Part shown: positions 37,217 to 46,235 of the stretch, piece by piece
Layout: every line of letters begins with the position of its first letter
Position numbering within the stretch: the first letter of the stretch is position 1
From: Methylacidimicrobium sp. B4
GTDB taxonomy: Bacteria; Verrucomicrobiota; Verrucomicrobiia; Methylacidiphilales; Methylacidiphilaceae
Assembly (NCBI RefSeq): GCF_017310545.1
Contig: NZ_CP066203.1
Location: 2,046,001-2,110,000 of the forward strand
Reading direction: 5' to 3'
DNA: 64,000 bases
Made by a program: the position numbers and the translations under genes
The notes under the pieces: generated by a model
The model's input: only the letters and a program-made list of their open reading frames with translations
Database searches by the model: none
What the model was told of the DNA's origin: nothing

Positions 37217-39049
37217 ATGCTCATGGCTCAGATAAGAAATATCGCGATCATCGCGCACGTCGATCACGGAAAGACGACTCTCGTCGATCAGCTCCTCCGG
37301 CAGTCCGGTACGTTCCGAAGCAATCAGGCGGTAGCCGAACGGGTCATGGACTCGATGGACTTGGAAAAGGAGAAGGGAATCACGATCCGGGCCAAGAACG
37401 CCTCCTTCCATTACAAGGACTATAAGATCAATCTGGTCGATACGCCCGGCCATGCCGATTTCGGAGGCGAGGTGGAGCGAAGCCTTCGCATGGTGGACGG
37501 GGTTCTCTTGCTCGTCGACGCGGTGGAGGGACCGCAGGCGCAGACGAAGTTCGTTCTCAAGAAGGCGCTGGCCGCCGGTCTTTCCCCGATCGTTCTTCTC
37601 AACAAGGTCGATCGGGAGAACGCCAGGCCCGACGAAATTCTTGATCAGGTGTTCGAGCTCTTCCTGGAGCTCGAGGCGACCGACGAGCAGCTCGACTTCC
37701 CCGCTCTCTACGCGTCAGGCAAGGCGGGCTTTGCCTGTCGCGAATGGCGCGGCGTGGAGGAGGCGCAAAAGCTCGGGATGGAGCCGCTGTTTGAAACGAT
37801 CCTGGAGAAAGTCCCCCCTCCGAAGACCGATGCCACCGCTCACTTCTCGCTCCTGGTCGCCAATCTCGATTACAGCGACTACCTCGGGCAGCTCTCCATC
37901 GGGAAGGTCTACGGAGGACGAATCCGGGTGGGAGATCCCGTGGTCTGCCTTCCGCGAGAAGGAGACCCGCGCAAGGCGCGCGTGACCCAGCTCCTCGGCT
38001 ATCATGGCCTGCAGCGCCAGGAACTCGAGGAGGCGATCGCCGGAGATATCGTTGCCGTGGCCGGGCTCGAAGAGGTGGAAATCGGCGACACTCTCTGCGA
38101 CCAGGAGGATCGGCAGCCACTGCCGCGGATCGAGGTCGATCCGCCCACGGTCCGGATGCGCCTGCTCGTCAACAACTCTCCTCTGTCGGGTCGCGAAGGG
38201 AAGTTTCTCACGGCTCGACATCTTCGGGATCGGCTCCTTCGAGAAATCCGCACCAATGTGGGGCTGCAGGTGGGAGACAATGGCACGGGCTCCTTCGAAG
38301 TCAGCGGCCGAGGCGAGATGCAGATCGCGGTCCTCGTGGAGCAGATGCGGCGGGAGGGCTTCGAGCTCATGGTCTCGCGGCCCGAGGTGATCTACCGAAA
38401 GGACGAGACGGGCCGCGTCCTGGAGCCGCTCGAGACGCTTTACGTCGATCTGCCTCAGGCCTCGTTGGGTTCTCTCCTGGAATCCCTGGCTCGACGCGGG
38501 GCGGAGGTGGAAAACATGCGCCATCTGCGGGATACGGTTTTCGTGGAAGCCGTGATTCCGACGCGCGGGCTGCTCGGCTTCGAGACCGAGCTGGTCAACT
38601 TGACCCGAGGAGAGGGGATCGCGAGCCATCTCTTTCGCGAGTACGGCCTCAAGAGAGGGGAGATCATTCTTCGAGGGAACGGTGTCCTGGTTTCGATGGA
38701 GAAGGGAACGACGACCTCGTTCGCCCTGGAGAACCTCCAGGAGCGGGGGTTGCTCTTCGTGGGCCCTGGGGAAGAGGTCTACGAGGGGATGATCGTTGGG
38801 GAGAATGCGCGGCCCGACGACCTGCTGGTGAATCCCTGCAAGGCCAAGCACCTGACCAACATGCGCTCCCAGGGAGATGGCAAGGGAATCCTGTTGGAGG
38901 CGCCGCGGAGCCTGAGCCTGGAGCAGGCGATCGAGTACATTGGTCCCGACGAGTATGTCGAGGTGACTCCGAGCAAGCTTCGGCTGCGCAAGAAGATCCT
39001 GAGCGCAATCGAGAGGCGGAGAGCCGAAGCCACGGCGAGCGCGTCGTAG
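37217..39049 (+). CDS. typA: Ribosome-associated GTPase TypA/BipA
   Basis: 610 residues from the ATG at 37217; an ATG two codons later (MAQIRN) is equally good. G1 AHVDHGKTT, the switch region around [13 protein letters not shown]3 DTPGHADF and G4 LNKVD are intact, followed by the elongation-factor-like domains and the TypA C-terminal domain ([13 protein letters not shown]). It is a ribosome-binding translational GTPase involved in stress and 50S assembly. No clear ribosome site precedes it. A frame running back to the SAM hydrolase stop is open but lacks family similarity. Confidence 0.94.
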   Translation: MLMAQIRNIAIIAHVDHGKTTLVDQLLRQSGTFRSNQAVAERVMDSMDLEKEKGITIRAKNASFHYKDYKINLVDTPGHADFGGEVERSLRMVDGVLLLVDAVEGPQAQTKFVLKKALAAGLSPIVLLNKVDRENARPDEILDQVFELFLELEATDEQLDFPALYASGKAGFACREWRGVEEAQKLGMEPLFETILEKVPPPKTDATAHFSLLVANLDYSDYLGQLSIGKVYGGRIRVGDPVVCLPREGDPRKARVTQLLGYHGLQRQELEEAIAGDIVAVAGLEEVEIGDTLCDQEDRQPLPRIEVDPPTVRMRLLVNNSPLSGREGKFLTARHLRDRLLREIRTNVGLQVGDNGTGSFEVSGRGEMQIAVLVEQMRREGFELMVSRPEVIYRKDETGRVLEPLETLYVDLPQASLGSLLESLARRGAEVENMRHLRDTVFVEAVIPTRGLLGFETELVNLTRGEGIASHLFREYGLKRGEIILRGNGVLVSMEKGTTTSFALENLQERGLLFVGPGEEVYEGMIVGENARPDDLLVNPCKAKHLTNMRSQGDGKGILLEAPRSLSLEQAIEYIGPDEYVEVTPSKLRLRKKILSAIERRRAEATASAS

Positions 39050-39081
39050 CGCTCTCTCGCCGGCTCGCCCCGGAGAGGAGC

Positions 39082-39645
39082 ATGGAAGCCGTGATCGTGG
39101 TCGACATGCTCATCGACTTCGTTCGAGGAAAGCTCTCCACAGGTCGGGAGAGGTCGGTGATCGAGCCGCTGGCGCGGCTCCTTTCCGCCGCACGGAAGGC
39201 TGGAAGACCCGTGGTCTATGTGGGCGATGCGCATCTTCCCCATGATTTCGAGATGCGGGTTTGGGGAGAGCACGCGATGCGGGGAAGCGATGGAGCCCGC
39301 ATCGTCGCGGAGCTCGCTCCGGAACGGGACGATTACCTTCTCGAGAAGCGGAGCTACAGCGCTTTCTTCGAGACTGGGCTCGATTCGCTGCTCCGTTCAC
39401 GGGGAGTGGATGCGGTCGTCCTGACGGGGCTCCACACGCATATCTGCATCCGCCACTCCGCCGCCGATGCATTTTTCCGGGGGTACCGGATCGTCGTCCC
39501 GATCGATTGCGTGACCGCTTTTACGGAGGCAGAACAGGGGTCAGGCCTGGAGTACCTCCATCGCATCTACGGGGCGGAGTTGACCACCGGCGCTCAGTGG
39601 GCACAACGTCTTGGTTCCGGACCGGATGCGCACCCGTCTCCTTGA
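39082..39645 (+). CDS. Isochorismatase-like cysteine hydrolase (nicotinamidase-type)
   Basis: 187 residues with GGAGAGGAGC before the ATG. The catalytic triad is visible: Asp9 (VDMLIDF), a Lys in LEKRSYSAFFETGLD, and Cys in GLHTHICIRHSAADAFFRGY. A metal-site-like DAHLPHDFEMRVWGEHAMRG segment supports a nicotinamidase-related hydrolase, which could deaminate nicotinamide for NAD recycling. The specificity is not certain. Confidence 0.85.
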   Translation: MEAVIVVDMLIDFVRGKLSTGRERSVIEPLARLLSAARKAGRPVVYVGDAHLPHDFEMRVWGEHAMRGSDGARIVAELAPERDDYLLEKRSYSAFFETGLDSLLRSRGVDAVVLTGLHTHICIRHSAADAFFRGYRIVVPIDCVTAFTEAEQGSGLEYLHRIYGAELTTGAQWAQRLGSGPDAHPSP

Positions 39646-39671
39646 GGCCGGAGCTGAGGCCGAAGCCTCGG

Positions 39672-40622
39672 CTATTTCCAGAAGAGCACGAGAAGCCCCA
39701 GGAGCAGGGGCAGATAGGCGATCGAGGCGAAGAAGAGGGCGCGTGCCGTGGCCCGATCGGGTCCGTTGTGGAACCGAATCGCCGTCCAGAGGAAGAGGGA
39801 TCCAAGCACCGTCGCTCCCAGGGAGTAGGGAAGGGAGGTCGTTCCCGCCGCCATCGGCCAGAGACTGACGAGAAGGAGAACCGAGGTAAAAAAGACTGTC
39901 TGGGAGGTGAGCTTTCGTCCAGTCGCATCGACTACGACGAGCATCCGGAAGCCAGCCCGTTCGTAGTCGTTGCGGTAGAGCCAGGCGATGGCAAAGAAAT
40001 GGGGCATTTGCCAGAGAAAGAGCAGGGCGAGGAGGAAAAGGGCGGTCTCGTCCACGGCATTCTTGGCGCTCACATATCCGATGACCGGAGGCAGCCCACC
40101 CGAGATCGCACCCACCCAGGTGTTCCACGGGCTGAGCAGCTTGAGCGGGGTGTAGACGCAAACGTAGGTTGCCAGGGTGGCGGCGGCAACCAGCGCGGCA
40201 AGGAAGTTCGTGAACAGGGCGAGATAGGCGACCCCGGCGGCGGCGGAAGCCACGGCGGCTCCCGCCGCATGAAGTCCGTCGACGCGGCCCGCAGCAATCG
40301 GACGATTCCGGGTTCGAGCCATCTGTGCGTCCTGACGGCGCTCGATCACCTCGTTGAGAACGGCCGCGGCGGCTGCCACGAGTGCCGTCCCCACAACCGC
40401 GTGGAGCGCCCGGAGGCCGTCGATCGGATGGCCAGATCCGAGGCAATAGCCGATCAAGGTCGTCAGGAGGACGAGGAGGGTCAGCCGGAACTTGATCAGC
40501 TCCGAAACCTCCTGCCACCAGCGAATCGGAGCCGGCAGCATCCGCGGCGCCGATACGGCGAGAGCTTGCCGCGCGTCGGACGGAAGCGAAGGAGAAGCCG
40601 GATTATGGACGACGTCTTTCAC
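39672..40622 (-). CDS. ctaB: Protoheme IX farnesyltransferase (heme O synthase)
   Basis: 316 residues from the GTG at 40620-40622, 19 bases after the heme A synthase stop. It is a UbiA-type prenyltransferase with about nine membrane segments. The first Asp-rich motif is NEVIERRQDAQMARTRNRP, and the second region has YTPLKLLSPWNTWVGAISGGLPPVIGY and DETALFLLALLFLWQMPHFF. It adds a farnesyl group to heme b, giving heme O for cytochrome oxidase. The N-terminus before LPAPIRWW is not conserved, so the true start could be later. Confidence 0.93.
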   Translation of the reverse strand: MKDVVHNPASPSLPSDARQALAVSAPRMLPAPIRWWQEVSELIKFRLTLLVLLTTLIGYCLGSGHPIDGLRALHAVVGTALVAAAAAVLNEVIERRQDAQMARTRNRPIAAGRVDGLHAAGAAVASAAAGVAYLALFTNFLAALVAAATLATYVCVYTPLKLLSPWNTWVGAISGGLPPVIGYVSAKNAVDETALFLLALLFLWQMPHFFAIAWLYRNDYERAGFRMLVVVDATGRKLTSQTVFFTSVLLLVSLWPMAAGTTSLPYSLGATVLGSLFLWTAIRFHNGPDRATARALFFASIAYLPLLLGLLVLFWK

Positions 40623-40641
40623 CGGAACCCAGGCGAAGCCT

Positions 40642-41721
40642 CTAGACCGGGCATTCCTTTCCTGTACCGCCGATCGGGCTCTTTCGACCGGCAAGAGCCT
40701 CCTTGCTGGCGAGCCAGCGATGGCGATAGGCGATTCCCGTGCCCAGGACCGCGAGAAGGAAGAGGCCGGCACCCAGCAGGACGTGAAGCGAGGTCGGCAC
40801 GACCGATTTTCCGCTCCAGATCACGAACGCACCGAGTGCGACTTGCACGACGGTGAGAGCCAGGAACCAGGCCATCGTTCGGCGGAGCGCGCCTGGCCGA
40901 TCCTTGCCGGCGACGCCGGAAGCGATCGCCAGGGCGAAGAGGAAGATCAGGAGCGCCAACCCGCGATGGACCAGCTGCAAGTGAATCTGGAAAAGCGAGG
41001 TGGGCGCGATGCTTCGCGCCATTCGCTGCGCGTTGATTTGCGCGAGGTCGGCCTCGGTGATGTGCGGCCAGAGATGGCCGTAGGCGGTCGGGAAATCGGG
41101 GATGGAGAGCCAGGCATGTGCATGGCGCATAGCGGCGGCGACGAGGAGCTGCAGGTAGAGAAGCAGGCAGAGGCTCAGCAGGGCGCCGGGAATCCAGGAG
41201 GGCAGGTGCGAAGAGGCGGATTTCCGGGGAAAGTTCCCGCCGCCGGGATGCCACAGTGGGGCCGAGGTCGCGAGCCAGATGACCGCGACCAGAGCGAGAA
41301 AGCCCTGAGCGAGGGCGGCATGAAGAATGCCCAGTCGATCAGCTACCCAGACGACACGGAGTCCTCCCACTACGCCTTGCAGGACGACCAGAAGCAGGGC
41401 AGACGCCCCCGCCCACCGGAGCCACGACCGGCCTTCCCGCAGCCAGATCCAACCAACCAGCACGATCGTAAGCAAGCCGACCGCCGACGCGGCCAAGCGA
41501 TGGCTATGCTCGTAGAGCACGCCCCCCGCCCAGCGAGCGAAGGGGAGGGAGAACATGTTGTAGCCGAAGCTGGTCGGCCAATCGGGAACCGACATCCCCG
41601 ACTCGGTGCTCGTCACGAGCGCCCCGACGCCGATCAGCACAAGCGTCGCGACGACCAGAACACCGGCAAACCAGTGAAGGGCTTGAGAGGGGGAAAGACG
41701 TTGCGTTTCCAAGGAAAGCAA
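40642..41721 (-). CDS. ctaA: Heme A synthase (COX15/CtaA family)
   Basis: 359 residues with eight predicted membrane segments. Family blocks include VLIGVGALVTSTESGMSVPDWPTSFG, YEHSHRLAASAVGLL (the paired heme-ligand His region), LQGVVGGLRVV, and the second-half LQLVHRGLALLIF and PTSLHVLLGAGLF with His. It oxidises the heme O methyl group to give heme A, and is paired with ctaB downstream. It is divergent from the moxR-type gene. Confidence 0.92.
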   Translation of the reverse strand: MLSLETQRLSPSQALHWFAGVLVVATLVLIGVGALVTSTESGMSVPDWPTSFGYNMFSLPFARWAGGVLYEHSHRLAASAVGLLTIVLVGWIWLREGRSWLRWAGASALLLVVLQGVVGGLRVVWVADRLGILHAALAQGFLALVAVIWLATSAPLWHPGGGNFPRKSASSHLPSWIPGALLSLCLLLYLQLLVAAAMRHAHAWLSIPDFPTAYGHLWPHITEADLAQINAQRMARSIAPTSLFQIHLQLVHRGLALLIFLFALAIASGVAGKDRPGALRRTMAWFLALTVVQVALGAFVIWSGKSVVPTSLHVLLGAGLFLLAVLGTGIAYRHRWLASKEALAGRKSPIGGTGKECPV

Positions 41722-41927
41722 TCCTTACCCCTTCTACCTACTCCGATTCTTTGGTAGCTGTCACGCCCGATCTGATCGAGGGATGGCTTACGGGAACCCC
41801 CGGGGGAAAGACGGAAAATCCCCGCAAGGGGAAAATGCTCGCAGCGGAGCCTTGTCGAGCGCCCCGGCCGAAAAAGAGCCTCGCGTCGCAAAAGGGACTC
41901 CTGGCTATACTGATCGCGGGAGCCATC

Positions 41928-42899
41928 ATGATCAAGGGACCGGAATGGGCGCAGCGGATTCTCGACGAAGTGCACAAGACCGTGCTCGGTCAGGACAAGG
42001 TCATCGAAAGGCTGCTGATCGCCCTTCTTTCGGGCGGCCATGTCCTGATCGAAGGCATGCCGGGATTGGCGAAGACGCTCCTGGTGAAGAGCCTCTCCGC
42101 GGCGGTGGGGGTGCAATTCGAGCGGATTCAGTTTACTCCGGATCTTCTTCCCAGCGATGTCGTCGGAACGATGGTCTTCCAGCCGCAGGAGAGCAGATTC
42201 TACCCCCATCTCGGCCCGATTTTTGCCAATATCGTCTTAGCCGATGAAATCAATCGGGCGCCGGCGAAGGTGCAGAGCGCCCTGCTGGAAGCGATGCAAG
42301 AGAGACAGGTGACCCTGGGAGGTGCTGCTCACCGCCTCCCCGATCCCTTTCTTGTGCTGGCGACGCAGAATCCCATCGAGCAAGAGGGGACCTATCCCCT
42401 GCCGGAGGCGCAAGCGGACCGGTTTCTCTTCAAGGTCCTGGTGGATTATCCGTCGGCAGACGAAGAGCGCTCGATGTTGCGGCTGTGGGGGAGGCTAACG
42501 GAGACGCCCGAGGTTTCCGGGGTCTCCTCCGCCGAGGAGATCCGCCAGCTTCGGTCCCAGATCGATCAAGTCTATGTGAGCCCGGCGATCGAACGCTACA
42601 TCCTGGAGCTGGTGCGGTCGAGCCGGCGCGAGGAGCTCGTTGGCGGCCAAAAGCTTCTTTCCTACGGAGCGTCGCCGCGTGCATCCCTGGCCCTCTTTCT
42701 GGCCGGACGCACGATGGCCTGGTTGCGGGGGCACGATTATGTGAGTCCCGGGTTCATCCGGGAGATTTTTCCCGATGTCCTCCGCCACCGGGTCGGCTTG
42801 AGCTATGAAGCGGAAGCTCAAGGAATCCAGGTGGGGCGGGTCCTGGATCAATTGCTCGAATGCACCGCGGTCCCCGAGGCGGATCAGGGGGAGGCGTAG
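41928..42899 (+). CDS. MoxR-family AAA+ ATPase
   Basis: 323 residues from the ATG at 41928. Walker A GMPGLAKT, Walker B VLADEINRAPAKVQSALLEAMQE, sensor LVLATQNPIEQEGTYPLPEAQ and the arginine-rich C-terminal lid are those of MoxR. MoxR proteins act as chaperones for metalloenzymes or VWA proteins and typically precede DUF58 and VWA genes, exactly as here. TATACT at 41906-41911 could be a -10 box, but there is no good -35. A frame extending upstream to 41751 is not family-like. Confidence 0.92.
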   Translation: MIKGPEWAQRILDEVHKTVLGQDKVIERLLIALLSGGHVLIEGMPGLAKTLLVKSLSAAVGVQFERIQFTPDLLPSDVVGTMVFQPQESRFYPHLGPIFANIVLADEINRAPAKVQSALLEAMQERQVTLGGAAHRLPDPFLVLATQNPIEQEGTYPLPEAQADRFLFKVLVDYPSADEERSMLRLWGRLTETPEVSGVSSAEEIRQLRSQIDQVYVSPAIERYILELVRSSRREELVGGQKLLSYGASPRASLALFLAGRTMAWLRGHDYVSPGFIREIFPDVLRHRVGLSYEAEAQGIQVGRVLDQLLECTAVPEADQGEA

Positions 42900-42910
42900 A
42901 GCGGCCATTT

Positions 42911-43819
42911 GTGGACTCGCCCAAGGATCTTTCCCGGATTGTCGCGGCATGCGGGCTTTTGCGTCGCCTGGAATGGCGGGTGCGCCGCTCCTCGAGATCC
43001 CTCCTCGAAGGCGGCTATCGCTCGGCCTTCCGGGGAAAGGGCATGGAATTCGAGCAAGTGGTTCGTTACGAGTTCGGCGATGACGTGCGGGACATCGATT
43101 GGAATGTTACGGCGAGAAAGGGAGAGCCCTATCGCAAGAAGTTCGTGGAAGAGCGTGAGCTCTCGATCCTTCTCCTGGTCGAGGATAGCCCGTCGCTCTG
43201 CTTTGGCTCTGAGGGCAGGACCAAGCGGGAGGTGGCCTTGGAGGCTGCCGGCTTTCTGGCGGTGCTCTCTGCCGACAATCGCGATCGCGTAGCCATTCTG
43301 CACGTCTACGCCGGCGGCTACGCTCTCTATCCCTCGAAGCGGCAACGCCGCGGAATCCTGGGCTCGCTCTTGCGGCTTTTGAGCAGCCGTCCTCCCGAGC
43401 GGTGGCCTCTGCCGGAGCTGGAGATCCCATGGAGAGTGGTGCATTCGGCCTTGGTGCGGGGCGGGATTCTGGTTTGGGTCGGGGATTTTGCGGGAGAGAC
43501 CAGGCCTGCGGATTGGGCGGGATTGCGATCGAAATTCGAGCTGGTGGGCGTGCGGATCGACGATCCCTGGGAGAGGAGGCTGCCGGACATGGGTGTGGTG
43601 GATGTTGTGGATCCGACCTCCGGAGAATTCCTTTCCCTGGACACCTCTTCGCGCGGCGTTCGCCGGCGCCAGGAAGAGTGGCTCCGGGAGCGGGAGCAGC
43701 GGTGGAGGGAGCTCTTTCCCTCCACACGATCGGCGTGCGTGCTGAGCACCGACCGTCCGGTCGCCTCGGGGCTCGCGCAATTCCTGCTTGCGCGCAGGCG
43801 CGAAATGCCCCTTGCTTAG
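42911..43819 (+). CDS. DUF58 domain protein
   Basis: 302 residues from the GTG at 42911; an ATG at 42860 inside moxR would add 17 residues, and neither has a strong ribosome site. It carries the DUF58 motif GMEFEQVVRYEFGDDVRDIDW followed by NVTARKGEPYRKKFVEERE, then a VWA-like fold. It sits between moxR and a VWA gene, the standard trio. Its role is probably in assembling a complex with the MoxR ATPase. Confidence 0.88.
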   Translation: MDSPKDLSRIVAACGLLRRLEWRVRRSSRSLLEGGYRSAFRGKGMEFEQVVRYEFGDDVRDIDWNVTARKGEPYRKKFVEERELSILLLVEDSPSLCFGSEGRTKREVALEAAGFLAVLSADNRDRVAILHVYAGGYALYPSKRQRRGILGSLLRLLSSRPPERWPLPELEIPWRVVHSALVRGGILVWVGDFAGETRPADWAGLRSKFELVGVRIDDPWERRLPDMGVVDVVDPTSGEFLSLDTSSRGVRRRQEEWLREREQRWRELFPSTRSACVLSTDRPVASGLAQFLLARRREMPLA

Positions 43820-43871
43820 CCGGGATGGCTCGATTGCGGTGAGGAGCGGATCGGGCATTCCCCTTTCGATC

Positions 43872-44879
43872 ATGGGTCATCTGCGACTGGGACACCCCTT
43901 CTTCCTGTTCCTCCTCGCGCTTCTCCCGCTGCTGATCTGGGCGAGAAGCCGAAGGAAATCGCCCGTCTGGATGCTTCCGTTCTCCGGAAGATGGAAAGGC
44001 AAAGGCGAGGCTCGATCCGAGAAGGCAGCGATCCTCTGCGCGTACGGAGGGCTCCTGTTGGCGATCTTCGCTCTGGCGCAGCCGCTCAAGGAGATGGGGA
44101 TCTTTCAGATTCCGCGCGAAGGCTACGACATCCTGCTCGTTCTCGACCTCTCCGGGAGCATGCTGGCCGAGGATTACGAGCGGGGCGGTCGAACGGTGAG
44201 CCGGTTCGAGGCGGTCCAGGGCGTGGTGAAGTCTTTTCTGGACAAGCGCGTCGGCGACCGGATCGGCCTGGTGGCCTTTTCCGGGAGGGCGTATACCGTG
44301 AGCCCTTTGACCTTTGACCATCGATGGCTCGATCGGCAAATCGATCGATTGGAAGTGGGAATGATCGAGGATGGGACGGCGATCGGGGATGCGGTCGGGC
44401 TCGCCCTTACGCGCTTGATCGGAAAAGGAGCGACCGAGGCGGGGAAGAGAAAGGGCAGGTTTTTGATTCTGCTGACCGACGGAGGGAATAATTGCGGAAC
44501 GCTCTCCCCGGATGAGGCGATCGATCTGGCGGCCCAGAAGAGGGTTCCGATTTTTACGATCGGGGCCGGACGCCTGGGCGATGCGGGCGCTTCGGTCCTT
44601 GACGAGGGAGGGCAGACCGTGGGGACGGAAATCGCACCTTCGGACCTCGACGAAGCGCTGCTGCGCCGGATGGCGCAGCAGACCGGCGGGCGCTACTTTC
44701 GGGCGCTGGATGAGGGAACGATTCGGGAGGCCTTTGCCGCGATCGATGCGGAAAAGAAGGTTTCCTTCTCTGATCGTCCCGGGCGGATGACGGAAGACCT
44801 CTATCCCTACTTCCTGGCACCCGCCCTTCTGCTGTGGGGGCTGGCCCTCTTCCTGGCTCGCCGCCGTCTGCTTGCGTGA
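43872..44879 (+). CDS. VWA-domain membrane protein (BatA-like)
   Basis: 335 residues. Membrane segments lie at about 10-24 (FFLFLLALLPLLIW), about 54-70 and 310-330, with a von Willebrand A domain between them. The MIDAS motif is LDLSGSM (DxSxS), with FLILLTDGGNN as the later metal-site strand. It completes the MoxR-DUF58-VWA set. A second VWA gene (BatB) and the TPR BatC, common in Bat clusters, are absent here. A long upstream frame overlaps the DUF58 gene and is not used. Confidence 0.88.
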   Translation: MGHLRLGHPFFLFLLALLPLLIWARSRRKSPVWMLPFSGRWKGKGEARSEKAAILCAYGGLLLAIFALAQPLKEMGIFQIPREGYDILLVLDLSGSMLAEDYERGGRTVSRFEAVQGVVKSFLDKRVGDRIGLVAFSGRAYTVSPLTFDHRWLDRQIDRLEVGMIEDGTAIGDAVGLALTRLIGKGATEAGKRKGRFLILLTDGGNNCGTLSPDEAIDLAAQKRVPIFTIGAGRLGDAGASVLDEGGQTVGTEIAPSDLDEALLRRMAQQTGGRYFRALDEGTIREAFAAIDAEKKVSFSDRPGRMTEDLYPYFLAPALLLWGLALFLARRRLLA

Positions 44880-44907
44880 CGGGGTCGCGATCGGCCGCTG
44901 GTTGCTC

Positions 44908-45612
44908 CTATCGCCCGGCGGAGGGATCTTCGACGACGATCGGCCGCGCTGCTGCCTTGGCGACCGCCCCTTCCGGGAGATAACCGCTCCAGGCCAGGCC
45001 CGGATGGATCAGAGACCCTCGGCCGAGGATGGATCCGGGATTGAGGACCGCGTTGCATCCGACCTGTGCGCGGTCTCCCAGGATGGCGCCGAACTTGCGG
45101 AGGCCGGTGGAGAAGAGGGTCTGTCCGAGACGGACTCGCACCTCGTCGCCGCGGAGGCGCAGATTCGAGAGGATCGCCCCCGCACCCAGATGGGCGTGAG
45201 CTCCCAGGATGGAATCGCCCACGTAGTTGAAGTGAGGAACTTGAGCGCCATTGAAGAGGAGCGCATTCTTGAGCTCGCAAGAATTGCCGAGGACGCAGCG
45301 GTTCCCGACGATGACGTCCTGGCGCACGAAGGCTCCCGGTCGAATCGTGCAGCCTTCGCCGATCCAGGCCGGTCCGAGAAGCACGGCTCCAGCCTCGACG
45401 ACGCATCCTTTTTCGATCCGAACCCGGGGGCCGACCGTGGCTCGCGGAGAGACCTCCCCCAAGATGGCCGGCTCCAGCCGTTCTTCCAAGTAGCGCGCAA
45501 TGTGAGGCAGCACCTCCCAGACCCGAGTGATTCCCAGGAAGAGAGAGGCGTGGCCCGTCTCGGAGAGATCCAGGAGAGATTCCGGCGCAAAAGGGGAAGA
45601 CCGTGCGTCCAT
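44908..45612 (-). CDS. Left-handed beta-helix (hexapeptide-repeat) transferase, GlmU C-terminal-like
   Basis: 234 residues. After about 50 residues without a recognised fold, hexapeptide repeats run from about 50 to 220: ILGEVSPRATVGPRVRIEKG, AVLLGPAWIGEGCTIRPGAF, VIVGNRCVLGNSCELKNA, VGDSILGAHAHLGAGAILSN. This resembles the acyltransferase half of GlmU and related sugar-nucleotide acyltransferases, but the nucleotidyltransferase half is missing. The likely role is N-acylation of an amino sugar; the donor and acceptor are unknown. It is divergent from mraZ. Confidence 0.75.
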   Translation of the reverse strand: MDARSSPFAPESLLDLSETGHASLFLGITRVWEVLPHIARYLEERLEPAILGEVSPRATVGPRVRIEKGCVVEAGAVLLGPAWIGEGCTIRPGAFVRQDVIVGNRCVLGNSCELKNALLFNGAQVPHFNYVGDSILGAHAHLGAGAILSNLRLRGDEVRVRLGQTLFSTGLRKFGAILGDRAQVGCNAVLNPGSILGRGSLIHPGLAWSGYLPEGAVAKAAARPIVVEDPSAGR

Positions 45613-45718
45613 GGGCGCTCCCTATGAGATTTTTCGACCCTCGGGCAAGCAGAATCGCTCACAACGCGCGACGATCCAGGAAATCCCGTGAGAAAGCCAG
45701 GGAAAAACGGGTTGACGA

Positions 45719-45752
45719 GTGGTAAGAAATGGAGGAAAGTGGAGCGCAACGG
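45719..45752 (+). promoter_or_regulatory. Probable MraZ-binding repeats upstream of mraZ
   Basis: TGG triplets recur exactly every ten bases at 45720, 45730 and 45740 (GTGG, ATGG, GTGG), with a weaker CGG at 45750. MraZ of other bacteria binds direct TGGGN-type repeats with this ten-base spacing ahead of its own gene. TTGACG at 45712-45717 may be a -35 box, but the -10 is unclear. Autorepression of the dcw cluster is inferred from these repeats. Confidence 0.55.
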
Positions 45753-45768
45753 GGGAGTGGGTGCCCCG

Positions 45769-46197
45769 ATGAGCGCAAATTATACCGATGCCTTTGAGCA
45801 TGCCTTCGATGATAAGGGACGGATCACTATCCCCTCGGAATGGAGGCAGGAGGGTTACGAGGCGCGCCTCTTTGCCTTTCCATCCCGTTCGAAGTGTCTC
45901 AAGGTCTACCCCGAGAGCTGGCTTGGCCGGCTCCGAGAACGCGTAACCGGCCTATCCTTTCAGGATCCCTTGCGGCAGCAGCTCGAGGCCTTGGCTCGCA
46001 TCGCTCAGATGGTGGGCTGGGACCAGCAGGGGAGGATGGGGGTCAAGGAGCGCCTGCGTCGCCAGGCCGGGTTGCACCGCGAGGCGGTGCTCGCGGGCTG
46101 CTTCGATCATTTTGAAATCTGGAGCGCTGAGGCGTGGCGGGCGCTGCAGCTCGGACCGACGACCTTGGAAGACGTGATGGAAAAGACGGGCTTTTGA
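45769..46197 (+). CDS. mraZ: Transcriptional regulator MraZ
   Basis: 142 residues from the ATG at 45769, with GGGGGAG upstream; an earlier in-frame start would add unconserved residues. It has two AbrB-like swapped-hairpin domains: DAFEHAFDDKGRITIPSEWR at the N-terminus and MVGWDQQGRMGVKERLRRQ in the second half, ending FDHFEIWSAEAW. MraZ binds its own promoter and represses the dcw cluster. It starts the cluster in the usual position, 38 bases before rsmH. Confidence 0.93.
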   Translation: MSANYTDAFEHAFDDKGRITIPSEWRQEGYEARLFAFPSRSKCLKVYPESWLGRLRERVTGLSFQDPLRQQLEALARIAQMVGWDQQGRMGVKERLRRQAGLHREAVLAGCFDHFEIWSAEAWRALQLGPTTLEDVMEKTGF

Positions 46198-46235
46198 GAT
46201 GTGGAGTGGAGCGGGTGTGGGAAGAAGGGAGAATC

